Shown in pieces: positions 23,820-34,055 of a stretch of DNA of 64,000 nucleotides; within the stretch, counting starts at the first letter, position 1, and the number at the start of each line of letters is the position of its first letter. This DNA is from Sphagnum compactum. Lineage: Eukaryota; Bryophyta; Sphagnopsida; Sphagnales. The stretch spans positions 6,996,213 through 7,060,212 of the forward strand of contig OZ234493.1 in assembly GCA_965153455.1 (NCBI GenBank), given 5' to 3'. A program made the position numbers and the translations under genes. Under the pieces are notes generated by a model that saw only the letters and a list, made by a program, of their open reading frames with translations, was not told the DNA's origin and searched no databases.

Positions 23820-26080
23820 AAAAAAACAAATGTTGGTTGAACCTAATTAATTATTATTAAAATTACCTTTACTTGTTTGTTCTTTTTCCATTGTTCAAAG
23901 AACAATGTAATGAATCTTTTTGTAAAAACTTGAAACTTTGATTTGAAATAAAGGTGTAAGTTGTTTGCCCTATCTTCAACCATATAAGGTGGATGTCAAC
24001 CCCCATTAAAATTTTATTGACATGAAAATAGACCAAATACCCATAATATGTATCATATGTTCAACAAACCAAATATAAATGGTCTTTATTTTGTTTTAGT
24101 TTTTCACCTTATATATTATTTTTTTTATCATCTACAAATAGTGCATTTAATATGGTGACAAAAAAATAACAATAGGATACAAATGAGGAATAAAAGGAAT
24201 TTTAATGATTAACAAAGCATTTGAAAACGATATGTAAATACAACAAATTTTTTGAGAAAACCCAAAAAGGATTATAAGGATAAAAATATAACTTGGGAAA
24301 CACTAATTGGAAGTTCAAACCCTAAAACTAGGATTTAGAAAAACACAAAAGAGAAAATATAGTCAACTTATATTCAAAAATCAACCATGATGAACATCAT
24401 TAATCTCCAAAAAGTTGCAATGTTTTATGTGAAAAAAATGACATATGAATTGTGTAGGTTAAGAAATATAATTTTTCATTTACAAGTTGAAGTTTGCCCC
24501 CAAAAAAAATCCTTGGGCATTTTGACCCTTAGTTTTTTAAAAGAACATTTTGTAACTTCTTTCCATTTAGTTTTAGGTTTGGATGTTACTAAATAACAAG
24601 AAAAACATTAAGATGTTGGGAATGCCAAAATTTTGGATTGGAATTGCACGCATTGCATGAGAAGGCAAAAAATATCTCTCCACTTGCATTGGGAATGATG
24701 ATAGAATAACAATGTGAACATCAAAATGAATGATGAAATGATATAAAAGATGACAATTGTAATGTTAGGAAAAGCATTGTCCATTGATCATACCCCACCC
24801 CCCCCAAAGTTTAGCCATCCTACACCTTGATTATAGTCATCATCACATTTCCTATGGTTGCATATATGACCTTTGCCCACCCATCATTTTATCCCATTGT
24901 TTGGTTATTCCATCACCTTGCTTGTCATCCTCAAAGCTATTCTCACCATCACCCATTCCATTTTCCCCCATAATTCTCACCTTATCTATCATCTTGCCAT
25001 CATCCTTGTCATGTTGATATTTCCTCAATGTTTTCCCAATTGTGTCACATGAATTAGATTAGGATACTTGAAGTAGATGATTTTTTGATTCAACACATCT
25101 TGTCAAGATTCATCTTGGGATGTCCTGGTGGTAACCACATAGTATTCCATTAGTTTTATGCTTTCCTTAAGGTTATGTGTGCGATTGTTCATTTAGTTTT
25201 CACCTCCCCCGGGGTACCCGTTTGTTGCACATAAGAAAAAGGGCTTCTAATAAATTATTTGGAGCATAATTTGTATCCTTTATGTTTTAGGTCAAATCAC
25301 GGAAGGTAAAATATTTGCTCAAGAGACATACATAGTAGACTACTGAAAAAATCAATAGATTCACAAAATTTGAAACAAATGCATAGAGTAAAGCCAATTT
25401 CAACCAAAGTAGTTCTCACTTGAGAAGGTTGATCGGAACAAGCTCAGGTTGAACCATCTAGATAAGAATGGTCATAGGATTTAGGTTTTAGGTAACCATG
25501 GGTAATCAAGCAAATGCTCAAGGAGATTCTAGACATCCAACTAGCCACTCACAAAAGCAAGTGCATACCTGAATTTAGATGTAGAACTTTGGTTCTCATC
25601 CCAATCTACCAGTCCCAATCTCCTACAACCCCAACCCCACCATTGGCATAGTATACAAAGCTTGATTTAGATTGTAGAGCATCTATTTTGGAATGTGCAA
25701 AGCTATCTATGTAGATTGTGTGATGTTGTTATTGGGGGCTACATCTCAAGTTGTTGGGTAGGGACAATTTGGAAGCAAAACTTAAACCTTCAAATTGCTT
25801 TGGACTTGATTTTTTTTAAAAACCTTCATGAAAAAAGAAAAAAAAAAGAAAAAATCCATTTCATAACTATGTGCTAGATGCTAGAGGGGCTTTTTAAGTC
25901 ATTTTTTGGTTTGTTTTTGATAAAGTGATGGGGGGTATGTGTGAATAGGTGCAAGATTAAATGCCTTGTGTCTAGTTGAATGCTTGGGCAACTAGCTAAG
26001 CTTCTTAGTTAGTTATGATGAAAACTTGCATATCCTTCCAAATGTGAGTGCATGGAGGCAGAGTATTCTCCTAGGGTTGT
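23820..26080. other. Gene-free region
   Basis: AT-rich with a pyrimidine-rich segment at about 24,790-25,000 (CCATCA/CATC-rich). I recognise no domain in any frame. Confidence 0.4.
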
Positions 26081-26760
26081 TGACTAGGGTTACACCCGTG
26101 TTGGCGGTTGTTTGAAACCGCAACAGAACCCCCAACGATTATCAAGGTGATTCTTATTAAGATTTCATAACCGGGGAATTATTTTTAAAAAAGCCCAAAA
26201 TACCTTATTAAATCTTTATTCATATTATTATTAATAACCGGGAAATTATTAAATTTATTTTAATAATTTAAAATTAAATTAGCGGTGTGGTGCCTCATTG
26301 CTCGGACTCAAAGCACTCAAACAAATTTTAGGGTGCGTGACATTCCCAAAAATGGGGATCGGAATAGACTAGACTAGGCTACCACCACTTCTTAGGCTCC
26401 TTATTTGGGAAACCCCCCGATCCATGGGGCCTTGCCTGCCCTACACATTTCTCTTGCTTTTTTGCCTTTCCCACTTGAGTGTTGGGCAGGATAGGTTTTT
26501 AAATTCGAAACAAAAATTTGCCAATGCTTTTATGTGGGGTAACATCCTCGAGTTGGGGGGGGGGGCGGGGGGGTAGTATTCCGAAAAGATGCACCCCTCG
26601 GCTCCACCTCGGGTGGGTCGTTACGCACTCACCGTAAAGCCAAGCCCACAGCCTTAGGCTTTATTTACCTTCCACAAAAAAGATGGTCACTTTTGGGTTA
26701 TGAGTGCCCTAGGGTTCTGAAGAGGAGCCGATGATGATAAGATTCTCATATTCAGGTTTT
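26080..26760. other. Mixed-composition segment with a G11-C-G7 run
   Basis: Two copies of AACCGGG(G/A)AATTATT (near 26,170 and 26,235) and a guanine run G11CG7 at 26,555-26,573. GC content rises after 26,330. It looks like transposon debris but has no termini that I can match. The G run could form a quadruplex, and is also a place where sequencing is unreliable. Confidence 0.35.
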
Positions 26761-27166
26761 CTTTCACCCAAGTGAAGGAGCGAGTGAGAGGGGGAGCCCC
26801 GTCCATGGGGCCATCCGATGAGTTGGGGATAAGCTAATGGGCTGGCAGATGAACAGAAATGCAAGGATTTCAGGGGATTCAAGTGCAGCCAGAGAGCTGA
26901 GAGAAGACCTGTTCAAACCAAGTAGGAAAAAATTAAAAAAGAAGAAGAAAAAAATCATCAAATTATTTTTCAAGTCATACCTATCAAGAAGAGAAGCTCG
27001 TCCTCTCCATCATTTCCTCCTATCCTCACTTCTCAGCAGCATTTTGGGGATGTTGTTGATCATTGTCTGTCAAATAAGCAGGTTGCAAATTGCAATGGGT
27101 GGCTGGGCCTGGTCAGGCAGCCCAATCGAAGAAGACATGAGCATATTGGGTCAGCACGTGTGACAT

Positions 27167-27169
27167 GGT

Positions 27170-27194
<25 letters not shown>
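27167..27194. repeat. (GA)n microsatellite
   Basis: Uninterrupted GA dinucleotides for about 25 bases within a moderately GC-rich, gene-free stretch (26.8-28.4 kb). Confidence 0.9.
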
Positions 27195-27201
<7 letters not shown>

Positions 27202-28435
27202 AAAGGCGAACAAATTGTTTGTCACAACAAGTGCATGCAGACAGACTGTGAAAGTGGTGTGCACTGATTTTGTTCATGATGTGTTGTTATTTATTCTTCA
27301 TGAAAACTTTCTTTTCTCTTGGCTACAGCAAAAACATGGATGGGCACATTCATTCTATGGGTTCGATTTCACTAAATTGTCATTCGAATGCAAACTACCC
27401 TAGATAGTTTCTTCCTTCCTGCCACAATCGACTTCCAGCATCTCCACCAATGTTCAGTATGTGACCCTGCACTGGAAATCTTAGATGAGGTTCATCACTC
27501 AAATCCTCGAAGAAATGTGCACCTTTCAGAGCCCTGGAAGAGCCCTGGAACAGTCTGTAATAAACATAGTGAAATCGTAATATATTGACTGCTTGCTCCC
27601 TGTTATTTCTGATTGGCTAGATAGTTTGGTTGGTCCAAGTGGGTTGCTATTAGTAGTCTCGCACCTACCTACTTGCAGTCCTAATTTCAGTTTTTATGGG
27701 TGGGGTTGGAAAAAAGTTTGCAACGAAAACAACTTGGATGTGAGAAATTTTGTTGCAGGGGCACATACTGAGTGTTTGTGGAGGTGCTCAGGAAGTGACC
27801 AAGCAAAAAATATTTTTCACATCCAAATTTAGTTGTTTATATTTTTCCAACCTCACACATAAAACTAAGGACTGCAAATAGGTGAGAGAGACTATCAATA
27901 GTTAGTTACCCACCTGGACCGATCAAACTATGTAGCCAAGGTGTTAGTTAGCCTTTGCTGTGCCTTTTACCACCCCCACCAAACTGTACAAAAATGCTGG
28001 GCTAAAACCATTTTGCTGAGCCAAACCGATATGTTTTGACTTTTCTTCATCCAATTATAAATGTGGAGGAGGAGGAGGCATTGCCCTGCCCAAATTTTGA
28101 GGCCAATATCAATGTCAACTGTTTATCTATGCCACTTGGGTGGTGATAAGTACATATATGTAAGTGTTCGGCAGATTTGGCAACTCTTGGAGGAGGCCAG
28201 GTCAAATGGCAGTGGGCACTTGCTTCTCTGGTTTGTCACGTCCCAATTGACTGGTGGTGGTGGATAGGACATGTGTGGGTTGTTCATACTACCTGTCAGT
28301 CTTTTCAACTTACTATCTTCATACATGCAAGCAACAAGTGCTGGCAATTCCTCTCATATGAACATAGAAATTTGTAGCATAATTTTTTTTCCCTGTTGCC
28401 ATGTCTGTATGTCAGAGGGTGCGTAGAATATACAT

Positions 28436-28469
<34 letters not shown>

Positions 28470-28480
28470 CTATCTATCTA
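28436..28480. repeat. (CA)n microsatellite next to (TCTA)n
   Basis: About sixteen CA units followed by three TCTA units, immediately upstream of the Helitron-like copy. Confidence 0.95.
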
Positions 28481-28765
28481 TGAAGGAAGGTAGTTTGTTT
28501 TGTTTTGAAGTTATGAGATCCACCGAACCAGGATGCTTCTTCAGATCATGTTCCTGGCGTCTTTGGAAAGCTCTTGACGAGGAGGAGGGGTGCATGGGCT
28601 TCTTCGTTCCATGACGTTTGGACTTTTGAAATGCAAAAGTTCTTGAATATTGAATGATTTTTGCCCCGCTGAAAATTCAAATAAATTCCAAAAAACCCAA
28701 GTTTTGGAAGGAAAAATCAGTTGAGGACGTGGTAACACTTGGGCCAACGGCGCAGGCCACACTAG
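28477..28765 (+). mobile_element. Helitron-like non-autonomous element, younger copy
   Basis: Begins TCTATGAAGGAAGGTAG and ends GGCGCAGGCCACACTAG followed by host T. GGCC-AACGGCGCA-GGCC just before the end could form a short hairpin, as expected before the Helitron 3' CTRR. It shares start, middle and end with 15,083-15,478; its last ~20 bases recur inverted at 36,608-36,630. Non-coding. The element class is inferred from end rules only. Confidence 0.45.
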
Positions 28766-28823
28766 TTTATATATTATAATAACATATTTGTTATATACTA
28801 TGTTATATATTATCTACATGTAT

Positions 28824-28828
<5 letters not shown>

Positions 28829-28862
<34 letters not shown>
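28829..28862. repeat. (TA)n microsatellite
   Basis: Uninterrupted TA run of about 17 units in an AT-only surrounding, directly downstream of the Helitron-like element. Confidence 0.95.
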
Positions 28863-28867
<5 letters not shown>

Positions 28868-29270
28868 TTTGTGCTACTGATGGGGGGGGCTCCACTGGCA
28901 CCCATAATATCTCCTGCCACTGGAAAGTGTGTACCCCATATCCACCTCACAAGGCACTTCACTTCACTACTTTTTTTCATGTGTAAAATTAGTTCATTTG
29001 GGGGGGGGACCTGTGCATATCTGTCCCACAAAGAAGCATCATCCCATCATATATATATATGTATGTTTCCAGAAACAATGTAAGCAAACCCAAAACACAA
29101 TATGATATATTTATTAAGTCACTAGGGCTTAATTTCAGTACTTTACTGATGTCATGATACTTCTTCAGTGCTTGTTGTGATCCTTGAGTATTATTTTCCC
29201 TACTTACCCACTACTGATCCTATCTCTCTATCTCACTGCACAGTTCATTTAAGCACACAGTTTAATTATC

Positions 29271-29589
29271 ATTTGCTGATCTTTGCTGTTGCATCATCAC
29301 CTTTCAGCATCTACTATTTTGAACCCCGTGCCTAATGCACAGGTGTGTTATTTCAACAATGTTTGGTTCATGTTTTAGTTTTTTTAAAAACTTTTATCTT
29401 TTTTATTTTTATGTGATTTCTGTTTTTTATTATTATTTTGTATAATAAAAATAAAGTGTTTCTTTTTCACTTTTGTATTTTTGTTTATTTGGATGCAAGT
29501 TTGAAGTTTGGAGAAAGAAGACACACCTCATTCTTTTTCAAGTAGGATTTGCTGATCTTTGCTGTTGCATCATCACCTTTCAGCATCTA
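29271..29589. repeat. 43-bp perfect direct repeat flanking 233 bp
   Basis: The 43-base sequence starting ATTTGCTGATCTTTGCTGTT lies at 29,271-29,313 and, identically, at 29,547-29,589. The 233 bp between are very AT-rich. Perfect identity in otherwise decayed DNA means that the duplication is recent, or that conversion keeps the copies alike. Confidence 0.9.
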
Positions 29590-30275
29590 TGTTTCCCTCC
29601 CAAATCTACATAGCTGACTGATACTCTTGCATGGTGGCCGTGCAAGCAGAGTGCCTGGCCCTTAGTGCTCATAGCAGCAGCTCCACCCATACTCGGCATT
29701 TGGCCCTTTCTTGCAAGAAGAGTATTTCTCACATCCAAGATTACTTATTCATTGTTTCTCAAGCCTCACCCATAAACATGAAACTGGGACTATAAAAGAT
29801 CAGAACTTACTAATAGCAAACCACCTGGATCAATCAATATATCAGGGTAATTACGAACAAGTGTTAGAATGTGAAATGACTTTTTGCCAAAGCTTGACAA
29901 ATTGAGCAAAATTGCTGAGCCAAAGTCATTTTTATTGAACTTTGGTGGGCAACGCTTTACTAATCTTTATCCAAAACATAAAGGGACTTCACTACCTTGT
30001 AAAAATCTCCATGATTTTTGCTAGTGTAATTGAAGGCACCTTATATTTGATGAAATTTGCAAGCAAGAATTTTGAAACGGGAAACACCCACACACATGTA
30101 CATTGTGGGTGCTTTGCTTTTCAAAATACCCATGTTAAATTTTTTTCTTTGAATTTTTTTTACCACGATGCCAGCTAATTACCCAGCTGGTACCCACTGG
30201 GTATCACTGTAATTTTTTTTAATTAAAAAAAAAGTAACAATTGTTGATTTTTATCAGGTCCTGTATGTACGTTGA

Positions 30276-30650
30276 GACAAATGATTTTACTCAAAATTCA
30301 ATAAGTGAATTAATTGCATCCCCACTAAGTCTCATTCATTCAGACAAAATGTTTTTTCTCAAAATTCAACCAATGAATTTATTGAATCCTCACTACATCT
30401 TGTTCGCTAAGACAAACGATTTTACTCAAAATTCAATCAATGAATATATTGAATCCCCACTAGGTCTTGTTCATTAAGACAAACAATTTTTACTCAAAAT
30501 TCAATCAATGAATTTATTGAATCCCCACTAAGTCTTGTTCACTAAGACAAACGATTTTACTCAAAATTCAATTAATGAATAAATATATTTTGAATCCCCA
30601 CTAGGTCTTGTTCATTGAGACAAATGATTTTACTCAAGATTTAGTGAAAA
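30276..30650. repeat. 67-bp tandem array, six units
   Basis: Unit GACAAACGATTTTACTCAAA, ATTCAATCAATGAATTTATT, GAATCCCCACTAAGTCTTGT, TCATTAA. Units start at 30,276, 30,343, 30,411, 30,478, 30,546 and 30,618. A single diverged unit is found inside the MITE at 4,798-4,860 (CCCCACTAAGTCCCGTTCAT), so the array is probably amplified from that element family. Confidence 0.9.
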
Positions 30651-30892
30651 ACACTTGGTGAATAAAGGACACATTTTTCTACTTTATTAGTCAAACTAAG
30701 TCTCTATCCCAAACAGTTTGTGACAAATTAATATGAGAAATTTATTTAGCCATATTTTGAGTGTACTAGTTACCCACACATCGTGAGTGGTTTGCATTAG
30801 CTTATTCTATGACGGGTTACCATTAGTGCACATCCTCCGTTTTCAACATAAAATAATTCCAAAATGGAGTTGGAATACTTTGGAACAAATTC

Positions 30893-30968
30893 ATATATAT
30901 ATATATATATATTTGTGGCTATGGTTAAAGTTCAATGGGTATAGCCACAAATATAGCCACAAATATTA
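30893..30968. repeat. (TA)n followed by an inverted repeat
   Basis: ATATTTGTGGCTAT (30,909) is inverted as ATAGCCACAAATAT, twice in succession (about 30,942 and 30,953). A 14-bp stem with about a 20-base loop is possible with either right arm. Confidence 0.7.
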
Positions 30969-31623
30969 AGACACAAATAGGCACAAGATTTATGAATCTA
31001 TGCTATGTAGCTCATCTATACCTTGCAAATGAGCCTAAGCAAAATGAAGGTTCTAATTTCTAAACATGTTAACTACCGTGATAACCTAGCACTAAAATAA
31101 TTACCTTATGAGTAAACAAATTTCAGTACATTTGAGAAATTATTAAGGTGTACTTAATTAATAAGTAAAAAATACACTTTAATATTTTTTTCTTAATGAT
31201 TATGCAATTTATTGAATATTTTGCATTACATCGTCCAAGCGGCTAAATGACTACAATATATTCTACAAGAAGTTTTTGTCAAAACTTATTAATTTTTTGA
31301 TGTTGTTCAAGTGATGATCATCCATAAGAGTATTTAGCTAAAATATTCAATATTTAAAATATGAAAGTAGAAATCTTTTAAAGCATCCTTTCATGTTGTA
31401 GGCAGTTTATGGAAAAATTTTAGAATTTTTTAAGAATACTTTTGGCTTTTTTTCTTTCTTTCTAAAATACAGAATTTTTTCAACCCTAAACCCTCAATAC
31501 ATTGCACTCCTCCCGGAGGTTGTTATGTTGGATAGATGGGCCCATTTAGCCCGAGAGACATATGAGTGAAAAAGCCGGGTGAGAAAACTACACAAAGTAT
31601 ATACTATTCGGAACCATGAAACC

Positions 31624-32200
31624 AAATATCCTTTAAGAACTGAATTTTGAGTTATATTGAATTTTCAATGACAAAAAATCACTCAAAATTCAATATGGAA
31701 AACCATAAAATCAAATATCCTTTAAGAATTGAATTTTTGATGACAAAAAGTCACTCAAAATACAATATGGGAAAACCATAAAATCGAAAGAATTGAATGT
31801 TGAGTTATATTGAATTTTCAATGATAAAAAAATCACTCAAAATTCAATATGGGAAAACCCTAAAATCAAATATCCTTTAAGAATTGAATTTTGAGTTATA
31901 TTGAATTTTCAATGACAAAAAATCACTCAAATTTCAATATGGGAAAACCCTAAAATCAAATATCCTTTAAGAATTGAATTTTGAGTTATATTGAATTTTC
32001 AATGACAAAAAATCACTCAAAATCCAATATGGGAAAACCATAATATCAAATATCCTTTAAGAATTGAATTTTGAGTTATCTTGAATTTTCAATGACAAAA
32101 ATCACTCAAAATTCAAATTATTTCCCATAAAAACTGAATTTTGAGTTATATTGAAATTTCAATGACAAATTTCATTCAAAATTCAATGTGAAATTGAAAT
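31624..32200. repeat. 90-bp satellite array whose units are hairpins, about seven units
   Basis: Units begin AAATATCCTTTAAGAATTGA near 31,624, 31,713, 31,868, 31,958 and 32,048, with shortened or diverged units near 31,786 and 32,118. Each full unit contains ATTGAATTTTGAGT and, about 28 bases later, its exact inverse ACTCAAAATTCAAT. The right arm is shared with the 30,276 array. Non-coding. Confidence 0.9.
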
Positions 32201-32239
32201 TTGAAAAAATGTGAAACTATTTTTTTTGAAAATATGAAA

Positions 32240-32400
32240 AGTCATTTTTAGGTTTTTCAATTGTGAAAATTTAATAAAAAATTTCAGATTTCTATATTTG
32301 GTAGGTAGCCAAAATAGAAGGATGTTTAAATTGTCTAAAACCAAATTTGGCTTAATCTTCGTAAGGATGATGGCCACTTTGGCTACATAAACAAATTCAC
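32240..32400 (-). repeat. Dispersed repeat family A, copy 3 (inverted)
   Basis: Minus strand reads TGTAGCCAAAGTGGCCATCA, then GATTAAGCCAAATTTGG and AATATAGAAATCTGAAA, matching the order at 33,270-33,430. Confidence 0.6.
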
Positions 32401-33269
32401 AATAAAATAAAATAAAATAAAAAACACCAATCTCAATCAATAAGGGGTTTTTTTCCCCCTAAATTCCACAATATAAAAAATTTCCAAAAAATCCAAAAAT
32501 TAAGTGAAATGATTCAATTACACAAGAAAAAGAAAACCTTCCCAATTTTTTTTGTTGAAAGGAGAAATGACAAAATTTGTCCCAAAAAAAACTATAGACC
32601 TAATTCTCAATGTGAGAAAATCAAACAAATTACCTTCTTAAAACAAGTGGTCTTTATTTCAAACATAGAACTTGGGCTCCACATTGCTATACACTACTAC
32701 TAGTGATATTCAATTAATGAAAAAAATGAATTGATTTTGTGAAAATTAAGTGAACCATTGAATGAAAATATTGAATGTCATTTCAATATAAAATTTGAAT
32801 TTAGATTTAATTCAATGGAATTCAAATGCTCAAATGTAATTCAAATATGTTGAATTCAATTTGAATTTCATTAATTTGAATTCAATTTTGATTGAAGAGT
32901 AATGGGTTACAAATTGGTGCAAAAAAATATTGAAAATTTATTCATCATTATGGCATTACTCTTAAAAAAAAAACACACAAATTCCAAAAAATACCTTTCC
33001 ATTCCTCTTAACTTACTTGAGAATCAAGTACAAAAAATTTACTTTGGAACCATCCCAAAAATTGACTTATGAAACTTAAAATTATCGTACTTAAACTTAA
33101 CTAGTTGCCCCAGGCTTTACCCTACACCTTCCTTCTTAATAGGTACCTACTACCTACCTAGTCTAAAATAGAATTAATTTTATTTATTATTATTATTACT
33201 TAAATTCAATATTTAAAGCCTAGCCTACCAACAAGGTTCAAATCCTTATTTTTTTAGCCTCTCTCTCTT

Positions 33270-33610
33270 GGTCCATTTTGTGATATAGCCAAAGTGGTTG
33301 ATCATCAATAGGAAGATTTAGCCAAATTTGGCTACAAGCTCAATATGAAAGCAAAACTTTTTTGTTACATACTTGAACCATGTATAGAAATCTGGCGTTT
33401 TTGCTCAAAATTTTGGTAGAATTGGCTATTGAAAAATCTCATTTGAAAACCACTTGGTTTTTGCATGTTTATTTTATTTTATTATTTATTATTTTATTCA
33501 TTGGCACAAATGAAAAATCTTCATTGCCAAAAAAGGAAAGCAGTTTTAATCTTTTCAATTTAGCTTTTTGGCTATATATAGCCATCCAAAATATTTTGAA
33601 AAAGGCTACA
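33270..33610 (+). repeat. Dispersed repeat family A, copy 4, overlapping the epimerase promoter
   Basis: Contains GATATAGCCAAAGTGGTTGA, GATTTAGCCAAATTTGGCTA, ATGTATAGAAATCTGGCG, GAATTGGCTATTGAAAAATC and finally TAGCTTTTTGGCTATATATA, the counterpart of the word at 16,240-16,265 in copy 1. A low-complexity ATTTTATT stretch is inserted in the middle. Confidence 0.65.
33570..33583 (+). promoter_or_regulatory. Candidate TATA box (palindrome GGCTATATATAGCC) of the epimerase gene
   Basis: A 14-bp perfect palindrome centred on TATATATA, 30-50 bases upstream of the point where composition changes from AT-rich to purine-rich transcript-like sequence (about 33,605-33,620). It lies inside dispersed repeat family A. 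Confidence 0.45.
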
Positions 33611-33998
33611 AGTCTCTCTTCACTGCAGCCCCTCACTTGTTGGCCGGCAAAGCGCACAAGAAGAAGGGAGGAAGAGAAGCAGGAGAGACTTGGCAAAGGC
33701 AAAGAAGAAGCAGAAGAAGAAGAAGAGACGTAGAAGAAGAGGCAGCAGGGATACCGGGACTAAGAAAACAATCATCAGAGCAGCAAGAGTGCCACCTGTT
33801 ACCAAACGAAGAAGAATCCCACAAACCCAACAGAATATCGCAAAGATCGAGACCTCAAGAGCTTGTACAAGAATCTCACAAAAGAAAACAGAAGAGAAGG
33901 AGAAAAGAAGATCTCAGGAAGATTGAGAGCCATAGCAGACACCCGAAGAAAGGGAGAGAGTACAGAAGAGGGGATAGCATAATTAGGGGCACCCACAG

Positions 33999-34040
<42 letters not shown>

Positions 34041-34055
34041 ACAAGAACAGGGAGA
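33605..34055 (+). promoter_or_regulatory. Purine-rich 5' leader without ATG, ending in (GA)n
   Basis: About 450 bases dominated by GAA/AAG/GA words with a GA microsatellite at 34,003-34,037. No ATG occurs from 33,605 to the epimerase start at 34,056, which suits a scanned 5' leader. Transcript boundaries are inferred. Confidence 0.5.

Noticed and set aside
30276-32200. Regularly spaced repeats resembling a CRISPR array
   Set aside because: Units are contiguous tandem repeats without unique spacers, in a plant nuclear context.
33228-33250. tRNA-like word GGTTCAAATCC
   Set aside because: Only a T-arm-like motif; no cloverleaf can be built around it.
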